DNA from: UBA7803 sp040219935
GTDB lineage: Bacteria; Pseudomonadota; Gammaproteobacteria; Pseudomonadales; Azotimanducaceae
Assembly: GCA_040219935.1 (NCBI GenBank)
Contig: JAVJUA010000056.1
Coordinates: 117,436 to 181,435, forward strand
Reading direction: 5' to 3'
Length of the DNA stretch: 64,000 bases
The translations under genes were made by a program, and so were the position numbers. This document shows positions 44,455-52,490 of this stretch, in pieces; the first letter of the stretch is position 1; each line of letters opens with the position of its first letter. Under the pieces are notes generated by a model. It had not been told where the DNA came from and did not search any database. It was given only the letters and a program-made list of their open reading frames with translations.

Positions 44455-45244
44455 TCGCGCTGACTGGGTGGCGCCGGGCCCCGGCTGGCCGGCCTCAGTG
44501 ACGGCGCTTACCACGGTGCGCCAGCCGTGGGCCGTGCGCGGCCACAGCCAGGGTCCATTCGGGACCTGGAACCTGGCTGACCACGTGGACGATGCGCCGG
44601 CCGCGGTGGCGGCCAACCGTGCCGCGCTGCTGAGCGCGACCGGCGTGTCAGGGGTGCAGTGGCTGCAGCAGGTGCATGGCACAGCGGTGGTGGCCGCCGA
44701 CGGCGAGACGGCACGGCAGGTGCCGGTGGCCGATGCCGCCTGGACCCGCCAGCCGGGGCTGGCGGTGGCCGTGCTGACCGCCGACTGCGTGCCCGTGGTG
44801 CTGGCGGACCGGGCGGGCACGGTGGTGGGCGTCGCCCATGGCGGCTGGCGCGGGCTGGTGGGCGGCGTCATCGGTGCTCTGGTGGCGGCCATGCCGGTGC
44901 CGGCCACCGGTCTGGTCGCCTGGGTGGGCCCCGCCATCGGGCCGGCCGCCTATGAGGTGGGTGACGATGTGGCGGGTGCCGTTGCCGGGCTGGACCGGAA
45001 TCTGGCCGACGTCTGCCTGCGGCCGGGCCGACGGCCAGGCAAGCACCAGCTCGATCTGTTTGCCCTGACGGCGTCGCTGCTGGCTGCGTCCGGCGTCGCG
45101 GTGGTGCCGTTCGAGCGCACGTGCACGTTCAGCGATGCACGCTTCTATTCCTACCGTCGGGATGGGGTCACGGGGCGCATGGCCACGCTGGCGTGGCTGC
45201 AGCCGGCCGGCGACGTCAGAGGGAAGCGGACGCCGTGCAGTTGA
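44444..45244 (+). CDS. pgeF: Peptidoglycan editing factor PgeF (YfiH, laccase-like fold)
   Basis: A 266-residue protein with the family markers QQVHGTAV, LTADCVPVVLAD, VAHGGWRGLVGG and the C-terminal CTFSDARFYSYRRDG-TGR. The His and Cys residues of the zinc/copper site are present. PgeF prevents misincorporation of L-Ser-containing precursors into peptidoglycan; older names call it a polyphenol oxidase. It overlaps rluD by 11 bp and its 3' end overlaps the opposite-strand DUF4124 gene by 29 bp. Confidence 0.93.
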   Translation: MRADRADWVAPGPGWPASVTALTTVRQPWAVRGHSQGPFGTWNLADHVDDAPAAVAANRAALLSATGVSGVQWLQQVHGTAVVAADGETARQVPVADAAWTRQPGLAVAVLTADCVPVVLADRAGTVVGVAHGGWRGLVGGVIGALVAAMPVPATGLVAWVGPAIGPAAYEVGDDVAGAVAGLDRNLADVCLRPGRRPGKHQLDLFALTASLLAASGVAVVPFERTCTFSDARFYSYRRDGVTGRMATLAWLQPAGDVRGKRTPCS

Positions 45245-45728
45245 CGGCGATGCCGCGCTGCGCCTCTTCGATGCGGCGCTGGCGCTCGTCTTCCGGCAGC
45301 ACGCGCTCGACGCCGTCGTCGCCGCGCACCCGCAGACGGCCGCGGCTGGTGAGCTGATCGAGCAGGCTCCGGGCCTGCTGGCAGTTGGCCTCGCGAATGC
45401 GCGCGAGCTCCTGCTGACGGACCTGCTCGGCGGCGCGCAGATCGTCGAGCATCTGCTGCTGCTCCGGCGTCAGCTGCTGATCCGCCGACGCGTCGGCCGG
45501 GCTCGGCTCCGCGGCCGTCTGCGCTGCGGCGGCCTGACCCGCGCGAGCGGGTGCCGTGGTGACGATGCGCTGCCCGGTGGACGCGCTGACCCGCTCGGCC
45601 TTCACGCCTTCCGGGACGCGCTGGCCGTAGTTGACCACGCCGTCGCCGTCGACCCAGCGGTAAACCTCGGCGCCCATCAGCAACGGCGCAGCGAGCAGCA
45701 ACAGGCAGGCTTTGAGGAATGAAGACAT
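45216..45728 (-). CDS. DUF4124 domain periplasmic protein
   Basis: A 170-residue protein with a signal peptide (MSSFLKACLLLLAAPLLMGA) directly followed by the DUF4124 motif EVYRWVDGDGVVNYGQRVPEG. An Ala/Gln-rich coiled-coil region (LTPEQQQMLDDLRAAEQVRQQELARIRE) and two Cys follow. The function of DUF4124 is unknown; such proteins are common exported proteins in Gammaproteobacteria. It converges on pgeF. Confidence 0.8.
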   Translation of the reverse strand: MSSFLKACLLLLAAPLLMGAEVYRWVDGDGVVNYGQRVPEGVKAERVSASTGQRIVTTAPARAGQAAAAQTAAEPSPADASADQQLTPEQQQMLDDLRAAEQVRQQELARIREANCQQARSLLDQLTSRGRLRVRGDDGVERVLPEDERQRRIEEAQRGIAVNCTASASL

Positions 45729-45806
45729 GGCTGGCCGGCGATTCTCTATGCTGATGATGCTAAAGGTAGCACAGCGGCAATTTCGTTAGCTGGGTCGCAG
45801 TTTCGT

Positions 45807-45836
45807 TGACACGGCGCGGGTGAACCCCAAGAATAC
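45807..45836 (+). promoter_or_regulatory. Candidate promoter of the ilvBNC operon
   Basis: A perfect TTGACA (45807-45812) is followed after 18 bp by AGAATA (45831-45836). It lies about 150 bp upstream of the ilvB ATG, leaving room for a leader. I saw no clear leader peptide rich in Leu/Val/Ile codons and no antiterminator pair, so attenuation is not supported. Confidence 0.5.
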
Positions 45837-45984
45837 GCGGCTCGCTTCCGCACGGCGCTTCAAACCGTCAGCAAAATCAAGCAGTTAAGCTGGCGGAGAT
45901 GACGTGCCCGGATGGTCCTTGGGGCCGGGGACGCGATCCGGCGGCACGGTGCGGACAACAGGGGCTCATCTCCAGAGAACGACG

Positions 45985-47787
45985 ATGGCAGAGGTACTTT
46001 CCGGCGGGGACATGCTGATACGCGCACTCCAGGACGAGGGCGTGGAATACGTGTTCGGCTACCCGGGTGGTGCCGCGCTGCACATTTACGACGCCATCTT
46101 CCGGCAGCAGAAGGTCGAGCACATTCTGGTGCGGCACGAGCAGGCGGCGGCCCACATGGCCGACGGCTATGCCCGCTCCACCGGCAAGCCCGGCGTGGTG
46201 CTGGTCACCTCCGGCCCCGGCGCCACCAACGCCATCACCGGCATTGCCACCGCGTTCATGGACTCGGTGCCCATGGTCATCATCTCCGGTCAGGTGCCCA
46301 ACGACCTGATCGGCACCGACGCGTTCCAGGAGACCGACATGGTCGGCGTCTCCCGGCCGGTGGTGAAGCACAGCTTCATGGTCAAGAACTGCGCCGAGAT
46401 ACCCACGGTGGTGCGCAAGGCCTTCCATATCGCCACCACCGGACGGCCCGGGCCGGTGGTCATCGACGTGCCCAAGGACACCACCGACCCCGCGGTGACG
46501 GCGCCCTATATCTACCCCGAGACCGTCACGCTGCGCTCCTACAATCCGGCGGTGAAGGGCAATGGCCGGCAGATCCGCAAGGCGGCCGAGGTCATGCTGC
46601 GCGCCCGTCGGCCGGTGATCTACGGCGGTGGCGGCGTCATTCTCGGCGACGCCTCCGACCAGCTCACCCGGGTGGCACGCCAGCTCGGCTTTCCGGTCAC
46701 CAATACGCTCATGGGCCTGGGCGCGTTTCCCGGCGACGACGAGCAGTGCCTGGGCATGCTGGGCATGCACGGCACCTTCGAAGCGAACATGGCCATGCAC
46801 CACGCCGATGTCATCATCGCCGTGGGTGCGCGCTTCGATGACCGGGTGACCAACGACCCCAGGAAATTCTGCCCTGAAGCCACCATCATCCACATCGACG
46901 TCGATCCGGCGTCGATCTCGAAGATCGTGCCAGCCCACGTACCCATCGTCGGTCAGGTAGGCAGCGTGCTGGAAGATCTGGAGGCCATCCTCGACGCCGA
47001 GCTGAAGCAGCATCCGAAGCTGCCCGACCGCGAGGCGCTGGCCCAGTGGTGGGCGCAGATCCGGTCCTGGCGCGACGAGCACGGGCTGGACCACGAACTG
47101 GCCGCCGAGCCGGGCAAGGCGATCCTGCCGCAGCTCGCGGTGCAGATGCTGTACCGGGTGACCCAGGGCCAGGCGTTCATCAGCAGCGACGTCGGCCAGC
47201 ACCAGATGTTCGCCGCCCAGTACTACAAGTTCCCGGCGCCGCGCCGCTGGATCAATTCCGGCGGCCTCGGCACCATGGGCTTCGGCCTGCCGGCCGCCAT
47301 GGGCGTGCAGTTCGGGCACCCGGATGCGGTGGTGGCCTGCGTCACCGGCGAGGGCAGCTTCATGATGAACATGCAGGAGCTGTCCACCTGCCTGCAGTAC
47401 GGCCTGCCCATCAAGATCATCAACCTGAACAACCAGGCGCTGGGCATGGTCAAGCAGTGGCAGGACATGCAGTACGGTGGCCGCCACTCCCAGAGCACGT
47501 ACAGCGACAGCCTGCCCGATTTCAAGACGCTGGTGGAGGCGTTCGGACACGTTGGCTTCAAGGTCGAGCGTTCGGAAGATCTCGAGCCGGTCATGCGCGA
47601 GGCGTTCAGCGACAAGCTGAAGCGGCGCACCGTGTTCGTGGATGTCTGGGTCGATCCGTCGGAGCATGTCTACCCCATGGCGATCAAGGGTGGGGCCATG
47701 CGCGACATGTATCTGAGCCGGTCGCTGACCACGCTCGGCGACGGTGCCCTGCTGACCGGGTCGGGTGAGCCGGGGGACAGCTACTGA
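45985..47787 (+). CDS. ilvB: Acetolactate synthase large (catalytic) subunit
   Basis: A 600-residue thiamine-diphosphate enzyme. The catalytic Glu is in VRHEQAAAHMADGYAR, the central FAD-binding domain has GRPGPVVIDVPKD, and the ThDP motif is GEGSFMMNMQEL...NLNNQALGMVKQWQ. It makes 2-acetolactate or 2-aceto-2-hydroxybutyrate, the first step to valine, leucine and isoleucine. The naming ilvB or ilvI cannot be settled by eye. The stop overlaps the ilvN ATG by one base. Confidence 0.95.
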   Translation: MAEVLSGGDMLIRALQDEGVEYVFGYPGGAALHIYDAIFRQQKVEHILVRHEQAAAHMADGYARSTGKPGVVLVTSGPGATNAITGIATAFMDSVPMVIISGQVPNDLIGTDAFQETDMVGVSRPVVKHSFMVKNCAEIPTVVRKAFHIATTGRPGPVVIDVPKDTTDPAVTAPYIYPETVTLRSYNPAVKGNGRQIRKAAEVMLRARRPVIYGGGGVILGDASDQLTRVARQLGFPVTNTLMGLGAFPGDDEQCLGMLGMHGTFEANMAMHHADVIIAVGARFDDRVTNDPRKFCPEATIIHIDVDPASISKIVPAHVPIVGQVGSVLEDLEAILDAELKQHPKLPDREALAQWWAQIRSWRDEHGLDHELAAEPGKAILPQLAVQMLYRVTQGQAFISSDVGQHQMFAAQYYKFPAPRRWINSGGLGTMGFGLPAAMGVQFGHPDAVVACVTGEGSFMMNMQELSTCLQYGLPIKIINLNNQALGMVKQWQDMQYGGRHSQSTYSDSLPDFKTLVEAFGHVGFKVERSEDLEPVMREAFSDKLKRRTVFVDVWVDPSEHVYPMAIKGGAMRDMYLSRSLTTLGDGALLTGSGEPGDSY

Positions 47788-48278
47788 TGCGCCACATCAT
47801 TGCCGTGCTGCTGGAGAACGAGGCGGGCGCCCTGTCGCGCGTCGTCGGCCTGTTCTCGCAGCGCAACTACAACATCGAGAGCCTGACCGTCGCCCCCACC
47901 GAAGATCCGACCCTGTCCCGGCTCACCCTGGTGACGGTCGGCGATGACGGCAAGATCGAGCAGATCATCAAGCATCTCTACAAGGTCATCGAGGTGGTGA
48001 AGGTGATCGACCTGTCCGGCAGCGATCACGTGGAGCGGGAGCTCATGCTGATCAAGGTGCGCGCCGAAGGGCCCACCCGGGACGAGGTCAAGCGCACCAC
48101 CGACATTTTCCGCGGCCAGATCATCGACGTCACCGCCAGCACCTATACGGTTCAGCTATCGGGGCCGAGCGACAAGCTGGACGCGTTCATCCGCGCCATC
48201 GGCAAGACCACGATCCTCGAGGTGGTGCGAACCGGGGTTTCGGGCATCAGCCGGGGCGAGAAGATACTCAGCGCCTGA
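47787..48278 (+). CDS. ilvN: Acetolactate synthase small (regulatory) subunit
   Basis: A 163-residue protein starting MRHIIAVLLENEAGALSRV, an ACT domain with the valine-binding loop (FSQRNYNIESLTVAPTED), followed by the second domain (LMLIKVRAEGPTRDEVKRT). The full length matches ilvH/ilvN small subunits, which activate the large subunit and confer valine feedback inhibition. It is coupled to the large-subunit gene (TGATG). Confidence 0.95.
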   Translation: MRHIIAVLLENEAGALSRVVGLFSQRNYNIESLTVAPTEDPTLSRLTLVTVGDDGKIEQIIKHLYKVIEVVKVIDLSGSDHVERELMLIKVRAEGPTRDEVKRTTDIFRGQIIDVTASTYTVQLSGPSDKLDAFIRAIGKTTILEVVRTGVSGISRGEKILSA

Positions 48279-48301
48279 GCACAGAGAGCGAGAGGACGAC
48301 T

Positions 48302-49321
48302 ATGCACGTTTACTATGACAAGGACGCCGACCTGTCCATCATTCAGAAGATGAAGGTGGTGGTGGTCGGTTACGGTTCCCAGGGCCACGCCCATGCCAAC
48401 AACCTGCGTGATTCCGGGGTGGAGCACGTGGTGATCGGCCTCAAGCGCGGCGGCGGCTCCTGGCGCAAGGCGGAGAATGCCGGCTTCCAGGTGGCCGAGG
48501 TCGCCGACGCCGTGAAGGGTGCGGATCTGATCATGATCCTGACGCCGGACGAGCTGCAGCAGTCGATCTACAGCAACGAGATCCTGCCGAACGTGAAGGA
48601 GGGCGCCACCCTGGCGTTCGCGCACGGCTTCAACATCCACTTCGGCCTGATCGAGCCCCGCGCCGATCTAGACGTGATCATGGTGGCGCCCAAGGGGCCC
48701 GGCCACACCGTGCGCTCCACGTACGTGGAAGGGGGCGGCGTGCCGTCGCTGATCGCCATTGCCCAGGACGCGTCCGGGCAGGCCAAGAACACGGCGCTAT
48801 CGTACGCCGCCGCCAACGGCGCCGGCCGCGCCGGCATCATCGAGACCTCGTTCCGCGAGGAAACCGAGACCGACCTGTTCGGCGAGCAGGCCGTGCTTTG
48901 CGGCGGCGCCGCCGCCCTGGTGCAGGCCGGGTTCGAGACTCTGGTGGAAGCCGGCTACGCCCCGGAGATGGCCTACTTCGAGTGCCTGCACGAGCTCAAG
49001 CTCATCGTCGACCTGTTCTACGAGGGCGGCGTGGCCAACATGTGGTACTCGGTGTCCAACACCGCCGAGTACGGCGGGCTGACCCGCGGCCCGCGGATCG
49101 TCACCGACGAGACGAAGCGTGAGATGAAGCGTATCCTCGAGGAGATTCAGACCGGCCGCTTCGCCCGCGAGTTCGTCACCGAGAACCAGGCGGGGGCGCC
49201 CAGCATCAAGGCCATGCGCCGCATCAGCCAGGGCCATCAGATCGAGCAGGTGGGCGAGCGCCTGCGCGGCATGATGCCCTGGATTCAGGCCAAACGGCTG
49301 GTAGATCGCGAGCGCAACTGA
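48302..49321 (+). CDS. ilvC: Ketol-acid reductoisomerase (class I)
   Basis: A 339-residue enzyme with GGAC-type spacing after ilvN. The N-terminal Rossmann domain has VVGYGSQGHAHANNLRDSG and VAPKGPGHTVRS; the C-terminal helical domain has the Mg2+ ligands in ETDLFGEQAVLCGG and FECLHELKLIVDL. The length is that of class I (short) enzymes. It converts acetolactate to dihydroxyisovalerate with NADPH. It is third in the ilvB-ilvN-ilvC operon. Confidence 0.97.
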   Translation: MHVYYDKDADLSIIQKMKVVVVGYGSQGHAHANNLRDSGVEHVVIGLKRGGGSWRKAENAGFQVAEVADAVKGADLIMILTPDELQQSIYSNEILPNVKEGATLAFAHGFNIHFGLIEPRADLDVIMVAPKGPGHTVRSTYVEGGGVPSLIAIAQDASGQAKNTALSYAAANGAGRAGIIETSFREETETDLFGEQAVLCGGAAALVQAGFETLVEAGYAPEMAYFECLHELKLIVDLFYEGGVANMWYSVSNTAEYGGLTRGPRIVTDETKREMKRILEEIQTGRFAREFVTENQAGAPSIKAMRRISQGHQIEQVGERLRGMMPWIQAKRLVDRERN

Positions 49322-49349
49322 TCGCCACCGGCCAACGACGACGAGGACG

Positions 49350-50159
49350 ATGACGGACACCCGGCACCTGCCTGACGACGACGACCCGGACGCGGATCTG
49401 GATTCCGGTAATGGTGACCCGGAAGCGCCCCGCCGGCGCGGCATCTACCTGGTGCCCAACCTGATCACCACCGGGGCGCTGTTCGCCGGGTTCTATGCCA
49501 TCGTCGCCGGCATGAACGGCCACTTCATCGCCGCGGCGCTGGCCATCTTCGTCGCCATGGCGCTGGATACGGCCGACGGCCGGGTGGCGCGGTGGACGCG
49601 GACCGAGAGCCGGTTCGGTGCCGAGTACGACAGCCTCTCGGACATGGTGGCTTTCGGCGTGGCGCCGGCCCTGGTGGCGTTCTCCTGGAGCCTGCAGCCG
49701 CTCGGCAAGGTGGGCTGGGTGGCTACGTTCGTATACATGGCCTGCGCGGCTCTGCGCCTGGCCCGGTTCAACACCCAGAGCGACATCAAGTCGTTCACCG
49801 GCCTGGCGAGCCCGTCCGCGGCCGCCGTCATTGCCTGCACGGTGTGGATCTGGAGCGACACGCTGGGCGATGCCGAGCCGTCCCTGGTGGTGGCGGCGCT
49901 GATGGCGCTGCTCACCGCCGGCATCGGCCTGCTGATGGTCTCGAACTTCGAGTACTACTCGCCGAAGTCGCTGAATGCCAAGGGCCGGGTGCCGTTCATC
50001 GTCCTGGTCGCTGCCGTGCTGGTGTTCGCCGTGCTGCTGGCCGACCCGCCCCGGGTGCTGCTGGTGCTGTTCGCCGGCTACGCCCTGTCCGGGCCATCCA
50101 TGTTCATCTGGCGATGGTGGCGCGCGCGCCGCCAGCGGGGCGACGGCACGCCCCGCTGA
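49350..50159 (+). CDS. pssA: CDP-diacylglycerol--serine O-phosphatidyltransferase
   Basis: A 269-residue membrane enzyme. The CDP-alcohol phosphotransferase motif D-x2-D-G-x2-A-R-x8-G-x3-D-x3-D is complete (DTADGRVAR...FGAEYDSLSD), and eight hydrophobic helices follow the acidic N-terminus. PNLITTGALFAGFYA and FNTQSDIKSFTGLASPSAA are typical of the type II (PssA of Bacillus/Pseudomonas) family. It makes phosphatidylserine for phosphatidylethanolamine. Placement after ilvC is also seen in Pseudomonas. It converges with aroG. Confidence 0.95.
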   Translation: MTDTRHLPDDDDPDADLDSGNGDPEAPRRRGIYLVPNLITTGALFAGFYAIVAGMNGHFIAAALAIFVAMALDTADGRVARWTRTESRFGAEYDSLSDMVAFGVAPALVAFSWSLQPLGKVGWVATFVYMACAALRLARFNTQSDIKSFTGLASPSAAAVIACTVWIWSDTLGDAEPSLVVAALMALLTAGIGLLMVSNFEYYSPKSLNAKGRVPFIVLVAAVLVFAVLLADPPRVLLVLFAGYALSGPSMFIWRWWRARRQRGDGTPR

Positions 50160-50184
50160 GGCGCCCGTCTCGCTGCAGCGCGGC

Positions 50185-51252
50185 TCAGCCGGCGCTGACG
50201 CTCATGCGCGCTGCGCTGGCGGCAGCCAGCTCCGCCAGGGCGCGCACGCTGTCGTCCCAGCCGATGCAGGCATCGGTGATGCTCTTGCCATAGGTCATGG
50301 ACTCGCGCGGCCCGATCTTCTGGTTGCCCGCTTCCAGGTTGCTCTCCAGCATGACGCCGAAGATCCGGTCCTCGCCTTCGGCGAGCTGGCGGCAAACGTC
50401 GGCGCAGACGGCGAGCTGCTTCTTGTGGTCCTTGTCGCTGTTGGCGTGGCTCATGTCGATCATCAGGCGCCGGGTGAGGCCGGCCTGCTCGAGCAGGCGG
50501 CTCGCATAGTGCACCGACGGGTTGTCATAGTTGGGCCGCCCGCCGCCGCCACGCAGGATCAGATGGCAGTCCTCGTTGCCGGCGGTTGAAAAGATGGCCG
50601 AGTGGCCGCGCTTGGTGACCGACAGGAAGATGTGCGGGTGGGCGGCCGAGCTGATGGCGTCGACGGCGACCTGGATGGAGCCGTCGGTGCTGTTCTTGAA
50701 GCCCACGGGGCACGACAGCCCGGAGGCGAGCTGGCGGTGCACCTGACTCTCCGTGGTGCGCGCGCCGATGGCGCCCCAGCTCACCAGATCGGCGATGTAC
50801 TGCGGCGATATGGGGTCCAGATACTCGGTGCCGGTGCCGATGCCGCGGTCGGCGATGTCGCGCAGCAGCCGCCGCGCCACCCGCAGACCGGTGTTGATGT
50901 CGTAGGAGTTGTCCAGGTGCGGGTCGTTGATCAGACCCTTCCAGCCGACGGTGGTTCTCGGCTTCTCGAAGTAGACGCGCATGATCACCAGCAGCTCGTT
51001 GCGATGCCGGCGCGCCTGCTCGACCAGCCGCCCGGCGTACTCCATGGCGGCTTCCGGATCGTGTATGGAGCAGGGACCGATGACCACCATGAGCCGCGGA
51101 TCGCGGCCATGCAGGATGTCGCCGATCTGCTGCCGGCAGGCGAACGTGGTCTGCGACGCCGCGTCGCTGATGGGCAGCTCGGCGATCAGCGCCTCGGGCG
51201 CGATCACCTCCTGCATGCCGGTGATTCGTATGTCGTCGGTCAGATATTTCAT
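50185..51252 (-). CDS. aroG: 3-deoxy-7-phosphoheptulonate synthase (DAHP synthase, class I)
   Basis: A 355-residue enzyme starting MKYLTDDIRITGMQEV. VVIGPCSIHDPEAAMEYA (metal-binding Cys), RVYFEKPRTTVGWKGLINDP and DMSHANSDKDHKKQ are intact. It condenses phosphoenolpyruvate with erythrose 4-phosphate to begin aromatic amino-acid synthesis. The paralogue type (Phe-, Tyr- or Trp-sensitive) was not determined, so aroG stands for the family. The upstream 121 bp are shared with the divergent holD-like gene. Confidence 0.93.
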   Translation of the reverse strand: MKYLTDDIRITGMQEVIAPEALIAELPISDAASQTTFACRQQIGDILHGRDPRLMVVIGPCSIHDPEAAMEYAGRLVEQARRHRNELLVIMRVYFEKPRTTVGWKGLINDPHLDNSYDINTGLRVARRLLRDIADRGIGTGTEYLDPISPQYIADLVSWGAIGARTTESQVHRQLASGLSCPVGFKNSTDGSIQVAVDAISSAAHPHIFLSVTKRGHSAIFSTAGNEDCHLILRGGGGRPNYDNPSVHYASRLLEQAGLTRRLMIDMSHANSDKDHKKQLAVCADVCRQLAEGEDRIFGVMLESNLEAGNQKIGPRESMTYGKSITDACIGWDDSVRALAELAAASAARMSVSAG

Positions 51253-51373
51253 GCTGATTCCAGGCCGCCTTCGCCGATCGGTTCCGGCGCGCCGCTGCGC
51301 GCCTCGGGCGTCGGCTGTTATACGTGTACAATCCCGGTTTTGGAAGCAGGCCACGCGGAGCGAGCCGACGACC

Positions 51374-51985
51374 ATGAACGAGGCCACCCGGCGGCAGGTG
51401 CTCGCCGACCTGGGCATCGACGTCTGGCGATTGCGCGATTCGACGGTGTCGGAGCCTGCCGCGCAACCGGGCTCCCGACCCGTGGCGGTGGACCCCGTCG
51501 CGGCGCCGGATCCTGTGGTGGCGCCGATCCGGGCGCGCCCCGCGTCGTCCCCGCGACCGCTTGATCAACCCGTCCTTTCTCTGCAGAGCATCGCCGTCCC
51601 GGGCGTGCTGCTGCTGGTGGGTGGCACCCTCGGCCGCCGCGATCGGCGGCTGGTGCTCGATCTGCTGGGGGCCGCCAGTGGCGACTGGGATCTGAAGCCG
51701 GCCGTCCGCCAATTCCAGTGGCCGCCGGCGCTGCCGGCGGGCGCCGCTGACCCGGCCGCCCAGGATGTGCCGGCGGAACGGGCGCTGCGCGCCTTCATCG
51801 ACAAGGACATCGGCGACCACGCGGTGTCGGCGCTGATCTGCACGGCTGACGTGGCCGCGGTGCTGCCCGGGCCCGACGCATGGCCCGGCTGCCGGCGCCA
51901 TCGCATCGACTCGCTGTCCGCGCTGGGCCAGGATCCGGCGGGCAAGCGGGCGCTCTGGCGGTTCCTGGGTGAGGCTGCTCGATGA
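51374..51985 (+). CDS. holD: HolD-like DNA polymerase III psi subunit (candidate)
   Basis: A 203-residue protein. The N-terminal TRRQVLADLGIDVWRLR resembles the E. coli psi start R-R-x-W-Q-L-Q-Q-L-G-I-x-x-W-x-L-R, including the Trp that contacts chi; the C-terminus SALGQDPAGKRALWRFLGE resembles the E. coli ending with N-P-x-A-R-A-A-L-W. Between them is a Pro/Ala-rich stretch (about residues 28-70) that E. coli psi (137 residues) lacks. Like E. coli holD it directly precedes rimI, and here they overlap (ATGA). Psi links the clamp loader to chi and SSB. The gene is short on sequence conservation, so the call depends on both ends and on context. Confidence 0.62.
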   Translation: MNEATRRQVLADLGIDVWRLRDSTVSEPAAQPGSRPVAVDPVAAPDPVVAPIRARPASSPRPLDQPVLSLQSIAVPGVLLLVGGTLGRRDRRLVLDLLGAASGDWDLKPAVRQFQWPPALPAGAADPAAQDVPAERALRAFIDKDIGDHAVSALICTADVAAVLPGPDAWPGCRRHRIDSLSALGQDPAGKRALWRFLGEAAR

Positions 51986-52452
51986 CGGCGTTTCGGCTCA
52001 TGCAGGTCACCGATCTGGCTGCCGTGCTGGAGAACGAACGCCGCGCCTATCAGTTCCCGTGGACCGAGGGTAACTTCACCGACTGCCTGTCGGCGCGGCA
52101 CGAATGCTGGGTGCTGATCGTGGACGGCGCGGTGGCCGGGCACGGCATTCTTGCCATCGGCCCCGGTGAGGCGCACCTGCTGAACGTCTGTGTGTCCCGC
52201 GACCGCCAGGGCCGCGGGCATGGGCGGCGGCTGGTGCAGCACATGCTGGAGCGGGCGGCGGCGCGGGGCGCGGACACCGTGTTCCTTGAGGTTCGGCCGT
52301 CCAACGTGGTGGCTGTGACCCTCTACCGGTCGTTGGGATTCAACGAGATCGGCCGCCGCCGCGACTACTACCCGACCGAGACCGGTCACGAAGACGCCGA
52401 GGTCATGGGCCTGCATCTCGATCACGTTTCCCTATCCGCCCAGGTACAATAG
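51982..52452 (+). CDS. rimI: Ribosomal protein S18-alanine N-acetyltransferase
   Basis: A 156-residue GNAT enzyme. MQVTDLAAVLENERRAYQFPW is the RimI N-terminus, the acetyl-CoA loop is VSRDRQGRGHGRRL (Q-x-x-G-x-G), and LEVRPSNVVAVTLYRSLGFNEIGRRRDYY is the conserved end. It acetylates the N-terminal Ala of ribosomal protein S18. The ATG overlaps the stop of the holD-like gene. Confidence 0.93.
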   Translation: MTAFRLMQVTDLAAVLENERRAYQFPWTEGNFTDCLSARHECWVLIVDGAVAGHGILAIGPGEAHLLNVCVSRDRQGRGHGRRLVQHMLERAAARGADTVFLEVRPSNVVAVTLYRSLGFNEIGRRRDYYPTETGHEDAEVMGLHLDHVSLSAQVQ

Positions 52453-52490
52453 CCCGCTTTTCGCGCCACCCCCGGCCCATTCAGGATCTC

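Noticed and set aside
45837..45984. Attenuator leader peptide upstream of ilvB
   Set aside because: No short frame with runs of Ile/Val/Leu codons and no alternative hairpins could be seen.
51317..51332. TTATACGTGTACAAT as a TyrR- or Trp-type operator between aroG and holD
   Set aside because: It does not match TGTAAA-N6-TTTACA; only a possible -10 box on either strand remains, without a convincing -35.
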